DNA of 64,000 nucleotides from Pseudomonas sp. UBA5706 (GTDB lineage Bacteria; Pseudomonadota; Gammaproteobacteria; Pseudomonadales; Pseudomonadaceae), in contig NZ_DIHC01000053.1 in assembly GCF_002419965.1 (NCBI RefSeq), positions 17,048 through 81,047 on the forward strand. Direction: 5' to 3'. A model generated the notes under the pieces. The model did not search any database. It worked only from the letters and a program-made list of their open reading frames with translations, and had not been told where the DNA came from. The position numbers were made by a program, and so were the translations under genes. Below, piece after piece: positions 46,922 through 56,289 of this stretch (its first letter is position 1; every line of letters begins with the position of its first letter).

Positions 46922-47734
46922 ATGACAATCGCACTTGGGGACATCGCCTGGCATCGCTCGGTCGCGCAGCTGATCGAAGCGCTGGACCGGCCGAATTTCT
47001 GGGCCCAGTTGGTGCGCCTGCTTAATCAATACGTCGGTTTCGATAGCTGGGTGGTGCTGCAATTCAGCTCCCGGCAACGTCCTCTGGTGTTCGCCGAATG
47101 CCCCGGCGAAGACGGCAGCCCCGACCCGCTGTTTCAGGACTATCTCAAAGGCCTGTATTTGCTCGACCCGTTCTACATCGCCAGTCGCGAGCGCTCACAA
47201 AGCGGCCTGTTTCGCCTGGCTGAAGTGGCGCCCGAGCACTTCGAGCTAACCGAGTACTACCAGCGGTACTTTCGACTGAATGTCGTGGCCGACGAAATCC
47301 AGTTCAACTGTCAGCTCGACAGCGATCGTACCCTCTGCCTTTCGCTCGGCTCGACCCAACGTTTTAGCCCTGAGCAGATCGCCGTGCTGTCACTGATCCA
47401 GCCCTGGGTGATCGCGCTTGTGCGTCAGCGGCTGCCTTTCGAGCTGGCCGAGCCCGTTTCCGATGGCGAACCGACAAGCCCTCTGCTCCAGGCCCCGGAC
47501 TGGCGCATCCAGCTCGAAGCTTCGGTGCTGATGAGCCGCGGCGCTCAGCTGACCGCGCGGGAGCTGGATGTCGGACGGCTGATGCTCAGCGGCTGCTCCA
47601 GTAAGGAAATCGCGCGCAAGCTGGACATTTCTGCAGAGACCGTGCGCGTCCACAAAAAACACATTTACAGCAAGCTGGGGATCAAATCGCAATCAGAGCT
47701 GTTTTCGATTTTTCTTCAGGCGCAGAGTGTTTGA
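46922..47734 (+). CDS. LuxR-family transcriptional regulator
   Basis: A 270-residue regulator. The C-terminal LuxR helix-turn-helix includes LTARELDVGRLMLSGCSSKEIARKL and SAETVRVHKKHIYSKLGI. The N-terminal 190 residues resemble a GAF/autoinducer-like sensor but lack an obvious acyl-homoserine-lactone motif. No synthase is nearby. Placed back-to-back with the hydrolase and permease genes, it probably controls them. Confidence 0.88.
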   Translation: MTIALGDIAWHRSVAQLIEALDRPNFWAQLVRLLNQYVGFDSWVVLQFSSRQRPLVFAECPGEDGSPDPLFQDYLKGLYLLDPFYIASRERSQSGLFRLAEVAPEHFELTEYYQRYFRLNVVADEIQFNCQLDSDRTLCLSLGSTQRFSPEQIAVLSLIQPWVIALVRQRLPFELAEPVSDGEPTSPLLQAPDWRIQLEASVLMSRGAQLTARELDVGRLMLSGCSSKEIARKLDISAETVRVHKKHIYSKLGIKSQSELFSIFLQAQSV

Positions 47735-47856
47735 AGCTCAGAACCTCTTTTGCAGACAAAGGCGCGGTACACACAGGATCCCGCCGAAGCTGCGCAGTGC
47801 CCTAATTGCCGCGTGTTCCAGAGGCTGATCGACATGATGGGCTTCATCCGACGTGC

Positions 47857-49416
47857 TTAATGGGTCTGGCAGCCTGCTCCGTTTGGCACAGTTTTCCCCA
47901 CGTCCGTGTCATACAGGCGCAGTCGGTTAGCGTCCGTCTTGAACGTCTCGCGAAGCTGCCAATGGCAAGGCATTGCACGCAGCGTATCGGGATCCGTGAG
48001 GCCGTCCACCAGCCACACCCGCGAAGTACCGGCGGGCAAGCCAGCCAGCCGATCGATGTAGACCGGCGCCTTGTCGGCGTAGTAGAGCGCCCTGAATCTG
48101 TCGTACACCTCACGCCTGGGCGTATTGCCAACGTCGGGTGAATAGAGAAACGGCCGCGCAGCAACTGAGTTGTAATAAACGATAGTCGGGTACCAAAGCT
48201 CATCCAGGACAATGATCTGGTCACCAGCCCGGTAGTGACCGCTAATGACATCGGAGAGCAGCGGAATCTGCCGCTTATCGCCGCCATCTTCCCGCCCTAC
48301 GCTGATGCCGACGGCTTGCACGGCAGTGAACGCAATGAAAATCGCGGCGGCCAGCCATCGATAAACGCGGACCAATTCGTCCAGCGCAATGCCCAGCAAC
48401 ACAGGCAAACTCAATGCCGAAAACAGAAAGTACCGGGGCACGACCAGCGGGACTTTCAACGACATGACGAAGACGATCAGCAGCGGCGCCCAGAGGTATA
48501 TCACCAGTAACCTGCAGAACCGCTGCGGCGTTTTATCGCGAACCATGCAATACCAGGAAAGCGCCATGATTGCTGGGACGAGACCCCACCAGATACCGGC
48601 CATTGGAGCCGCGTTGTTACCGGGTGAGAGGTATTGCGCGAAAACATAGGGTAAGGAGCGCAGAGTGATCGGCGCAATCCAGCTCAAGGTGGAAGAGTGG
48701 CTCAACTGCTCGAGCAGGGTCGGAAGCCAGAACGCAAACAGAATGGCTGATGCGAGGTTCGCTGCCCACCAGGAAGGTTGAAAGATCAGCCGACGCCCAC
48801 CGTGGACGGCGGATTGGCGCAGCGTCAGCAGGTATAGCCAATGCGCCATTACGGCCAGAATCGCGAAGTAGTGGGTATAGAGCCCGGCTGTAATCAACGC
48901 CGCGTAGACCGCCAGAAATGCAGACTGCCGTGGATTTTTGACCCAGTACACCAAGGCGATCTGAGCACCGGCCATCCAGATACTCAGCAAGGCATACATC
49001 CTGACTTCTCGGCTATAAACCACCGCAATCGGTAGCATCGCCAAAAATATGCCCGACAGCACAGCAGCGCGTCGGCCCGCTATGAGCAATGCCAGCCACA
49101 TGCCCAATCCCACAGCGATTACGCCTGCGCATGCACTCAAGGCCCGCATTGCGAAAACCGTGTTGCCGAACATCCCTATCCACCCCTTGAGGGCGAAGTA
49201 ATACAGCGGTGGATGTACGTCGCAGGCGGCCAGGGACCAGAGCCGGGAATACGCATGTGTGCTCATGACGAAGCTGAAAGCCTCGTCGTACCACAGTGCC
49301 GCCGAATCCAGGCGGTAGAAGCGCAGCACCGCGGCGATGCCCAGAATCATGCCCCATGTGCAGCGCATCTGCACCTGACTGCGGCGGCACGAAACCGTCG
49401 AGCGTGCGTTACTCAT
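47857..49416 (-). CDS. Lipid-linked-sugar glycosyltransferase, GT39/ArnT-like
   Basis: A polytopic membrane protein of 519 residues with about ten membrane segments. The family's first periplasmic loop motif is LWYDEAFSFV with the catalytic aspartate, followed by HPPLYYFALK. Such enzymes take a sugar from undecaprenyl phosphate and place it on a periplasmic acceptor. ATG 49416 has GGAGAG upstream and overlaps the GtrB-like gene by 8 bases. With GtrA/GtrB it forms the third, acceptor-specific member of a Gtr cassette. Confidence 0.85.
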   Translation of the reverse strand: MSNARSTVSCRRSQVQMRCTWGMILGIAAVLRFYRLDSAALWYDEAFSFVMSTHAYSRLWSLAACDVHPPLYYFALKGWIGMFGNTVFAMRALSACAGVIAVGLGMWLALLIAGRRAAVLSGIFLAMLPIAVVYSREVRMYALLSIWMAGAQIALVYWVKNPRQSAFLAVYAALITAGLYTHYFAILAVMAHWLYLLTLRQSAVHGGRRLIFQPSWWAANLASAILFAFWLPTLLEQLSHSSTLSWIAPITLRSLPYVFAQYLSPGNNAAPMAGIWWGLVPAIMALSWYCMVRDKTPQRFCRLLVIYLWAPLLIVFVMSLKVPLVVPRYFLFSALSLPVLLGIALDELVRVYRWLAAAIFIAFTAVQAVGISVGREDGGDKRQIPLLSDVISGHYRAGDQIIVLDELWYPTIVYYNSVAARPFLYSPDVGNTPRREVYDRFRALYYADKAPVYIDRLAGLPAGTSRVWLVDGLTDPDTLRAMPCHWQLRETFKTDANRLRLYDTDVGKTVPNGAGCQTH

Positions 49417-50347
49417 CCAGCTCTCCATGCCGGAAGACCTGCTTGACCACATACCGCGGCCGGTGCTTGCTCTCCAGGTAAATCCTGCCGATGTACTCCC
49501 CCATGATGCCGATGCCAATCAGTTGCGTGCCGCCCAGAAACAGCACCGACACCATCAGCGAGGAATAGCCCGGTACCGGATTGCCGTTGATGGCGTACTG
49601 CAGCATCAGGTATGCGGCGTACATCAGCGTGAACAAGGAAATGCTGCCTCCGATGTAAGTCCATACCCGCAGTGGCACAGTGCTGAACGAGGTGATCCCG
49701 TCCAGCGCCAGATTCCACAATTTCCAGGCGCTGAACTTGCTGCTGCCCGCAGCCCTCGGGGCGCGGTCGTATTCAATGGTTACCGCATCGAATCCCGCCC
49801 ATGACAGCATGCCCTTCATGAACATCTGCTGCTCGGGCATATCCTTGATCACCTCCACCACCTTGCGGTCCAGCAGGCGGAAATCGCCGACGTTTTCTTC
49901 GATCCGGGTAGCCGAAATTTGCCGCAGAAGCTTGTAGAACAGCGATGCCGAGTGACGCTTGAAGAAGCCGTCTTCGCTGCGATGACGGCGCTTGGCCAGA
50001 ACGATGTCGGCGCCTTCCCGCCAAGCCTCGATGAGCTGCGCGATCACACCGATCGGGTCCTGAAGGTCGACATCCACAGGAATCACCGCATCGCCCGTGG
50101 CGTATTCCAGGCCAGCAAGCAAGGCCGCTTCCTTGCCGAAGTTTCGCGAAAAGGTCAGTAAAGAGACCAGGTGATCGGCGTCGACGATGGACCTGACGAT
50201 CCGGTTCGTCGCGTCCTGGCTGCCGTCATCGACGAAGACGATCTCGATCGGCCAGCGCCGCAGTTGTGAGTCGTCCCGGATAGCCCGATGGAACGTTTCC
50301 ACGGCCTGTTCTTCGTTATACAGAGGCACCACCAGCGAGACCTTCAC
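49409..50347 (-). CDS. gtrB: Polyprenyl-phosphate glycosyltransferase, GtrB-like (GT2)
   Basis: Moves a sugar, typically glucose, onto undecaprenyl phosphate at the inner membrane face. 312 residues. GT2 motifs: VSLVVPLYNEEQAVE, FVDDGSQDAT, and PVDVDLQDPIG; two C-terminal membrane helices (TYIGGSISLFTLMYAAYLML and LFLGGTQLIGIGIMGEYIG). GTG at 50347 shares GTGA with the gtrA-like stop; this start yields the family N-terminus, and the upstream open frame is not family-like. Confidence 0.9.
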   Translation of the reverse strand: MKVSLVVPLYNEEQAVETFHRAIRDDSQLRRWPIEIVFVDDGSQDATNRIVRSIVDADHLVSLLTFSRNFGKEAALLAGLEYATGDAVIPVDVDLQDPIGVIAQLIEAWREGADIVLAKRRHRSEDGFFKRHSASLFYKLLRQISATRIEENVGDFRLLDRKVVEVIKDMPEQQMFMKGMLSWAGFDAVTIEYDRAPRAAGSSKFSAWKLWNLALDGITSFSTVPLRVWTYIGGSISLFTLMYAAYLMLQYAINGNPVPGYSSLMVSVLFLGGTQLIGIGIMGEYIGRIYLESKHRPRYVVKQVFRHGELDE

Positions 50348-50715
50348 GACGCCGTCCCCCGAAACACCACGCGGCTGGCGAAGGTGTAGCCCAGCACCAG
50401 GCTGACGGCGGTGAACACCAGTAGCGTCGCGATCGGCGCCCAGGCCAATGCGTCTCCAGCCGCGCCGACGCATAGACTCACCAGCCCCATGAACGCGCAG
50501 TAAATCCAATAGCGGCGCCAGGACCGGTAGCTCTGGAAGGTAAAGCGAGCGTTGAGGCAGAAGGAAAGGGAGACGGCCGCAAGAAACCCGGCCAGGTTGC
50601 TGATGGTCTGAGACACACCCCACAGCGAGTGGAACGACAGGAAAACCGCGGCATGAAAGCCGGTGTTGATCAGCCCCACCAGGCAATAGCGGGCGAATCC
50701 ATGAAGCAATGTCAT
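50344..50715 (-). CDS. gtrA: GtrA-family flippase-like protein
   Basis: A 123-residue four-helix membrane protein of the GtrA family, thought to flip the undecaprenyl-phosphate sugar. The N-terminus FARYCLVGLINTGFHAAVF and NARFTFQSYRSWRRYW in the middle are typical. It overlaps the GtrB-like gene by 4 bases and starts the gtrA-gtrB-GT39 operon. Such cassettes glucosylate O-antigen or other surface glycans. Confidence 0.88.
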   Translation of the reverse strand: MTLLHGFARYCLVGLINTGFHAAVFLSFHSLWGVSQTISNLAGFLAAVSLSFCLNARFTFQSYRSWRRYWIYCAFMGLVSLCVGAAGDALAWAPIATLLVFTAVSLVLGYTFASRVVFRGTAS

Positions 50716-51007
50716 GAGCGACAATCCTTGTCGGTGACCCTCTTGGTCAACTGCAGACCCGGTTCGGCGCCGGGTCATAACCTCCTTGATAGAAGTTAAG
50801 TTGGCGCAGCCGGCTTACGCACGACCACCTGTCGGGTTGAACCATTTCCGCCAGCTCACACCTGGAGATATTCTGTAATACCCCTCCTTTGCATTTTGGT
50901 TACGAAAGCGCCACCCTGCGCGCCGCCGATCAGCCCCCCCTGACGGCGTGGAACCAAGGTCAGATATGGCCCTCTTCTCTACACAGACTTTCTAAGAGCT
51001 CACCGTC

Positions 51008-52150
51008 ATGACGAACGGACGCGACCATCGAATCGACTTCTTTCGAGGTCTGGCGCTGATTTTCATTTTTTGGGATCACGTACCGGAAAACCCTTTCGCG
51101 CAGCTCACCTTGCGCAACTTCGGCTTCAGCGATGCTGCCGAGGTCTTCGTGTTCCTGGCAGGTTATGCCGCTGTGCTGGCGTATGGCCGAGTCGCACGAC
51201 GTGACGGCTATGTCGTCGCTTGCGTGCGGATTCTGCGCCGCACATGGGTGCTGTACGTCGCGCACATCTTCCTGCTGACGCTTTTGATGGGCATTGTTTT
51301 CGTCGCTAATAACCACGTCGAAACCCGCGATATGGTGCGTGAGATGGGCCTTGAGTATTTCGTCGGCAATCCTCAGCAGGCGCTGGCGGACGAGTTGCTG
51401 CTGCGCTTCAAACCCAATCTCACCGACCCGTTGCCGTTGTACATCCTGCTGATGGGCGCCCTGCCATTGATGCTGCCGATCATGCTGCGCAACGCGGCGC
51501 TTGCAGTCGCGCTGTCGATCGGGCTGTACCTGATGGTGCCGTTGTTCGGCTGGAACCTGCGCGCGTACGAAGGCGGTGGCTACTGGTATTTCAACCCGGT
51601 GGCGTGGCAGTTGATCTTCGTACTCGGTGGCGCATTTGCCATGTACACGCAGCGCCCTGCTGCGCCTGTAGCCCACTGTCGTCCCGTCTGGCAGCAACCG
51701 CTGTTCCTGATCGCGGCGGTGTACATGCTGATCGCAGGCACCATCGCCTTCCTGTGGAAATTCCCCGCAGTTCATGACGCGCTGCTGCCCAAAGCGTTTA
51801 CCGACCTCATCTACCCGATCAGCAAAACCGACCTGTCCCCTCTACGCCTGCTGCACTTCGTGGCGCTGGTCTACGTCGTGGCAAAAATCCTCCCTGCGTC
51901 CCATGCGTGGCTCAACAACTGGCCCGCTCAACAAACCTGTCGCATGGGCCGTTACTCGCTGGAAATCTTCTGCCTTGGCGTGCTGCTTGCGCCACTAGCG
52001 GATATGGTCAACGCGCTGGCCGATGATGTGTGGCAGATGCGCGTGATCACGGCGTTGCTGGGGCTTGGGATCATGCTGCTGCTGTCCAACTGGCTTGAGT
52101 TGAACAAACGCCTGGGTACGCCGAAAGCGGCGCAGGTGGTCAGCGCTTAA
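51008..52150 (+). CDS. OpgC-domain membrane acyltransferase
   Basis: A 380-residue multi-pass protein that opens with RIDFFRGLALIFIFWDHVPENP, the signature of OpgC, the enzyme that succinylates periplasmic glucans. About ten membrane segments. The acceptor may be osmoregulated glucan or another envelope polymer. It lies 290 bases from the divergent gtrA cassette and 210 bases upstream of a large penicillin-binding protein on the same strand. Confidence 0.85.
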   Translation: MTNGRDHRIDFFRGLALIFIFWDHVPENPFAQLTLRNFGFSDAAEVFVFLAGYAAVLAYGRVARRDGYVVACVRILRRTWVLYVAHIFLLTLLMGIVFVANNHVETRDMVREMGLEYFVGNPQQALADELLLRFKPNLTDPLPLYILLMGALPLMLPIMLRNAALAVALSIGLYLMVPLFGWNLRAYEGGGYWYFNPVAWQLIFVLGGAFAMYTQRPAAPVAHCRPVWQQPLFLIAAVYMLIAGTIAFLWKFPAVHDALLPKAFTDLIYPISKTDLSPLRLLHFVALVYVVAKILPASHAWLNNWPAQQTCRMGRYSLEIFCLGVLLAPLADMVNALADDVWQMRVITALLGLGIMLLLSNWLELNKRLGTPKAAQVVSA

Positions 52151-52168
52151 TCGAGCTTCAACACTGTG

Positions 52169-52240
52169 CCCTGTAGCAGCACCGCTTGCCGGCGGCGTCC
52201 ACCAGAGCGTCGCCGCTGCACGCCTTGCGGCGACCGGCTC
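52169..52240. repeat. REP-like element after the OpgC gene
   Basis: CCTGTAGCAGCACCGCTTGCCGGC followed by imperfectly paired GC-rich sequence, the Pseudomonas REP pattern also seen at 43476. Confidence 0.6.
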
Positions 52241-52363
52241 CGCCTTTTCAGCATTTGGTTCGCGACGAGGTTCGTACAACTCGTTGACAAATTCCTCACC
52301 CGCCCCACCCAACGTCTAAGCTTGTAGTCAGGTGCGATTAACAGGTTTAACCGGGCCAACGAT

Positions 52364-55300
52364 ATGGGCGCTTTGTGGCACTGCGATGCGAAGAATGCTG
52401 CGGTCGATGCTGGCAGCCGGGGGAATGTTTCGGTGCCTGCACGCCGCGGGTATTGGCGTTATGTCTGGCGGGGCTTGCTGGTACTGGTGCTGATAGCAAT
52501 GGTGATCCTGGGCTATGCCATTTCGTCGGAGATTCGCAGTTCAAAGCTGCAGGCCCGCGAGTTCGGCGGGCTGGCCCATGACCTGACTTACGCAGTTGCG
52601 CCCGGCGCCAGTGACGAGATTGTCTATCCCGGTGACGGCCCGTTCGACAAGCGTTTGGGCTATTCGACGCTGGGTGAATTCCTGCCACGCTTACTCAAGC
52701 GTGATTATCGCATCAACGCGCAATCACGATTTTCTTCCGCGCTCATTTCCTACGCCAAACACGGCTTCTTCGTGCCCTATCAGGAAAAAAGCCAAGCCGG
52801 GCTAACCATCACTGACTGCCGCGGCGAGGCGCTTTATCAGTTCATTTATCCTCAACAGCTTTACCCCGCGTTCACGTCGATTCCGCCGGTGGTGGTCAAT
52901 AGCCTGCTGTTTATCGAGAACCGCGATCTGCTGGACCCGCGGCAACCGCTGGCCAATCCTGCGGTGGACTGGCCGCGTTTTATCAAGGCCGCGGTGTCGC
53001 AAGTGGCCAAGCTGGTGGGGTTGCCTGGGCAATCGGCAGGCGGCAGTACGCTGGCAACCCAGCTTGAGAAATACCGCCACTCCCCTGATGGCCTGACGCA
53101 GTCCGGTAGCGAGAAAATCCGGCAAATGGTTTCTGCCAGCGTGCGCGCCTACCAGCCGGGGCCGCAGACGCTGGAGGCGCGTCAGCGCGTGGTGCGTGAT
53201 TACCTCAACAGCGTGCCGCTCTCGGCCGTGCCGGGGCATGGCGAGGTGCATGGCATGGCCGAAGGCTTGCGCGTCTGGTACGGCGCCGACTTCGATCACA
53301 CCAACCAATTGCTGGCTTCCTCTGCCCGCGACGCAAAAAACCTGCCCGCGCAGGGCCTGGCATTGCGTGAAGTGTTGTCGCTGGTGATTGCCCAGCGGCG
53401 ACCTTCCTATTATCTGGCCAAAGGGCGCAAGGAACTGGCCGACCTCACCGACAGCCACATTCGCTTGCTGGCGCAGAACAAGGTCATCGAACAGTCGCTG
53501 GCCGACGCCGCGCTGGGCGCGACGGTAACCTACCGCGATTGGGCGCAGCAGCCGACCCTGCAACCCATCGAGACCAATAAGGGCATTACCGTCGCACGCA
53601 CGCGCCTGTCCAACCTGCTCGACCGGCCGCTGTACGATCTGGATCGCCTCGACCTGTCGGCCACCAGCACGCTGCAGAACGATCTTCAAACCAGCGTCGG
53701 CCACTACCTGCGCGACCTGGCCAATCCCGACCAGGCTGCGAAATTCGGTCTGCTTGGCGAGCACTTGCTCACCCCGACCAGTACCCAGGCGGTGCGTTAC
53801 AGCTTTAGCTTGTTCGAACGCGATATCGACGGCGCGCGGGTGCGGGTGCAGACCGACAGCACCGATCAGCCGTTCGACATCAACGAAGGCAGCAAGCTGG
53901 AACTGGGCTCCACCGCGAAAATGCGCGTACTGACCACTTACCTGCAAATCATCGCTGAGCTGCACGATAAGTACGCGGGCATGAGCAACGCCGACCTGAA
54001 AAAAGTGCCGGTCGAGGAGCCTGATCGGCTAAGCCGATGGGCGCTTGATTACCTGATGCAGAACCCCGACCGTAACGTGTCGAAAATGCTCGGTGTTGCG
54101 CTGGATCGCAACTATTCGGCCAGCCCCGGCGAGAACTTCTTTACTGGCGGTGGCATGCACCACTTCAACAATTTTCGCCGCGAAGACAATGAGCGTAATC
54201 CGACGCTGCGCGACGCCCTGCGTGAATCGATCAACCTGCCGTTCATTCGCCTGATGCGCGATCTGGTGCGCTACACCACCTACCAAGGCCCCAACAACAG
54301 CGCTGTGTTGCTCAGGGACGACAGCGATCCTCGACGTCAGGAATACTTGTCCGGGTTTGCCGACCGTGAGGGCACTTCCTTTCTGCTGCGGTTCTGGAAG
54401 CGTTACAAGAACAAAAGCACACTGGATCGCCTCGACACCTTCCTCGACGGCGTTCACCCCTCGGCCAGCCGCATGGCGGCGGTGCATCGCTATCTGGTGC
54501 CGGACGCCAGTCAGGATGTTTTCAATGCCTTCGTCCGGGCCCACTCGGCGGCGGAAAAGAGTCAGCCGCCGCTGAGCGAAAAACGTCTCGATGATCTGTA
54601 TTACGCCTACGGGCCTGGCAAGTTCGACTTGCCGGATCAGGGCTACATCGCTCGGGTTCACCCGCTGGACCTGTGGCTGGTCGGCTATCTGTTGCACAAC
54701 CCCGACGCCACCTTCAAGGACGCAGTGGCCGCCAGCCGTTTCGAGCGCCAGGAAGTGTACAGCTGGCTGTTCAAGAGCCGACACAAGAGCGCGCGCGACA
54801 GTCGCATTCGCACGATGCTGGAGATCGAGGCATTTCTGGATATCCATCAGCGCTGGCAGCAGCTGGGTTATCCCTTCGATCACCTGGTGCCTTCGTTGGC
54901 CACGGCAATCGGCAGCTCGGGGGACCGCCCGGCCGCGCTGGCCGAGCTTATCGGCATCATCCAGAACGATGGCATCCGTCAGCCGGTGTTGCGCATCGAC
55001 AACCTGCACTTCGCCGCCGACACGCCCTATGACACCTGGCTTGCCAACAACCCTGAACGGGGCAAACGGGTACTGAGATCTGAAGTGGCCACGGCGATGC
55101 GTGAGGCATTGTCGCAAGTCGTGGATGCAGGGACCGCACGGCGTGTCTCCGGCAGCTTCAAGACGCAGGACGGCACCGCGCTGGCCATGGGTGGCAAGAC
55201 CGGGACCGGCGACAACCGTATTGAGAGTTTTGGTTCGGGCGGACGAATCCTGGCGTCCAAAGCCATCAATCGCACGGCAACCTTTGTGTTTTATATCGGC

Positions 55301-55489
55301 GACGACCACTTTGGCACGCTCACCGCGTATGTCCCCGGGCGGGCGGCAGAAGCGTTCAAATTCACCTCGGCGCTGCCTGTGCAGGTTCTCAAAGGGATGG
55401 CGCCCATTCTTAACCGGTATCTTGAGCCAGGCGCCTACACCCAGTGCACCGCTCCTGCAGCGGTTCGAGTCGCCAGTCGTTCGTATTAG
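52364..55489 (+). CDS. Large class A penicillin-binding protein
   Basis: An inner-membrane bifunctional peptidoglycan synthase of 1041 residues. Membrane anchor at about residues 37-55. GT51 transglycosylase features: LLFIENRDLL and GGSTLATQLEKY near residue 226. Transpeptidase motifs: S516-T-A-K519, S622-I-N624 and K945-T-G. About 320 residues separate SxN from KTG, far longer than in PBP1a/1b, so a large insertion or unusual subfamily is indicated. ATG 52364 is used; GTG 52433 with GGGGGA upstream is an alternative. It follows the OpgC-like gene. Confidence 0.85.
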   Translation: MGALWHCDAKNAAVDAGSRGNVSVPARRGYWRYVWRGLLVLVLIAMVILGYAISSEIRSSKLQAREFGGLAHDLTYAVAPGASDEIVYPGDGPFDKRLGYSTLGEFLPRLLKRDYRINAQSRFSSALISYAKHGFFVPYQEKSQAGLTITDCRGEALYQFIYPQQLYPAFTSIPPVVVNSLLFIENRDLLDPRQPLANPAVDWPRFIKAAVSQVAKLVGLPGQSAGGSTLATQLEKYRHSPDGLTQSGSEKIRQMVSASVRAYQPGPQTLEARQRVVRDYLNSVPLSAVPGHGEVHGMAEGLRVWYGADFDHTNQLLASSARDAKNLPAQGLALREVLSLVIAQRRPSYYLAKGRKELADLTDSHIRLLAQNKVIEQSLADAALGATVTYRDWAQQPTLQPIETNKGITVARTRLSNLLDRPLYDLDRLDLSATSTLQNDLQTSVGHYLRDLANPDQAAKFGLLGEHLLTPTSTQAVRYSFSLFERDIDGARVRVQTDSTDQPFDINEGSKLELGSTAKMRVLTTYLQIIAELHDKYAGMSNADLKKVPVEEPDRLSRWALDYLMQNPDRNVSKMLGVALDRNYSASPGENFFTGGGMHHFNNFRREDNERNPTLRDALRESINLPFIRLMRDLVRYTTYQGPNNSAVLLRDDSDPRRQEYLSGFADREGTSFLLRFWKRYKNKSTLDRLDTFLDGVHPSASRMAAVHRYLVPDASQDVFNAFVRAHSAAEKSQPPLSEKRLDDLYYAYGPGKFDLPDQGYIARVHPLDLWLVGYLLHNPDATFKDAVAASRFERQEVYSWLFKSRHKSARDSRIRTMLEIEAFLDIHQRWQQLGYPFDHLVPSLATAIGSSGDRPAALAELIGIIQNDGIRQPVLRIDNLHFAADTPYDTWLANNPERGKRVLRSEVATAMREALSQVVDAGTARRVSGSFKTQDGTALAMGGKTGTGDNRIESFGSGGRILASKAINRTATFVFYIGDDHFGTLTAYVPGRAAEAFKFTSALPVQVLKGMAPILNRYLEPGAYTQCTAPAAVRVASRSY

Positions 55490-55646
55490 CAACCGCTACG
55501 CATCCGGACAGCACCACGACTTGCCGCCGCAGGGCTTGTCACGTAGCTAGCGCCAGCCAGCCACGATGCTAAGACGTCGCCCAACTCAACCCCCTTCGTG
55601 ATCGCCAAACGAGAACCGTTCGTCTTAACCCCTCTTGCGGCAACAT

Positions 55647-55672
55647 TAAGATATATCTTAAGGTATATCTAA
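55647..55672 (+). promoter_or_regulatory. Palindromic operator of the NfeR-like regulator
   Basis: TAAGATATATCTTA is a perfect 14-base palindrome, and a second overlapping copy, TAAGGTATATCTAA, follows directly. The site lies 24-49 bases before the PadR-type gene and is probably its own operator. Confidence 0.7.
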
Positions 55673-55695
55673 CCTGTAACGAGAGATGAAAAAAG

Positions 55696-56289
55696 ATGAG
55701 AGACCACTCACACGATCACCCCCATCCGCATCGCCCGCACTTTGCCGACCATGGCGACGGTCGCGACGGTTTTGAAAAACGCACAGGCCGGGAGCGCGGT
55801 GGGCGCGGGCCACGGGTGTTTGCCCCCGGCGATCTGAAACTGCTGCTGCTGGCGCTGATAGCCGACCAGCCCTGCCACGGCTATGACCTGATTCGCCAGA
55901 TCGAGGGTTTGTTCGACGGCGCCTATAGCCCCAGCCCTGGGGTGATCTACCCAACCCTGACCTTTCTGGAAGAAAGCGAGCTGATCGCAGGCGATGCCGA
56001 AGGTGGCAAGAAGCGTTACCGGATCACCGAAGCCGGCCAGCAATTCCTGAAAGAGCAGGCCGTCGCGCTGGATGGCGTGAAGATGCGCATCGATGTCAGC
56101 AAACGCTCACTGCGCGGCCATGATCGTCCGCCGGAAATTCACGAGGCGGTGCACAACCTGCGCCATGCCCTGCAGATGCACCATGGCCGCTGGAGTCCGG
56201 AAGAAATTATCCGCGTTCGCGACCTGCTGAACGAAACCGCCAAAGCCGTCGTCGATGGCCCACACAATCCGTCGGAGCAGTCCGTATGA
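55696..56289 (+). CDS. PadR-family metal-responsive repressor, NfeR/YqjI-like
   Basis: A 197-residue regulator. The N-terminal 40 residues are His-rich (HSHDHPHPHRPHFADH), a likely metal-binding tail. The PadR winged helix follows (DLKLLLLALIADQPCHGYDLI; SPGVIYPTLTFLEE; RYRITEAG). E. coli YqjI (NfeR) has the same layout and loses DNA binding with nickel or iron. It overlaps the siderophore-interacting protein gene by 4 bases, the same pairing as nfeR/nfeF. Confidence 0.88.
   Translation: MRDHSHDHPHPHRPHFADHGDGRDGFEKRTGRERGGRGPRVFAPGDLKLLLLALIADQPCHGYDLIRQIEGLFDGAYSPSPGVIYPTLTFLEESELIAGDAEGGKKRYRITEAGQQFLKEQAVALDGVKMRIDVSKRSLRGHDRPPEIHEAVHNLRHALQMHHGRWSPEEIIRVRDLLNETAKAVVDGPHNPSEQSV

Noticed and set aside
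54029..55492. 487-codon open frame on the minus strand
   Set aside because: Antisense to the class A PBP; composition is that of a shadow frame. The neighbouring 52802-53965 frame is rejected for the same reason.
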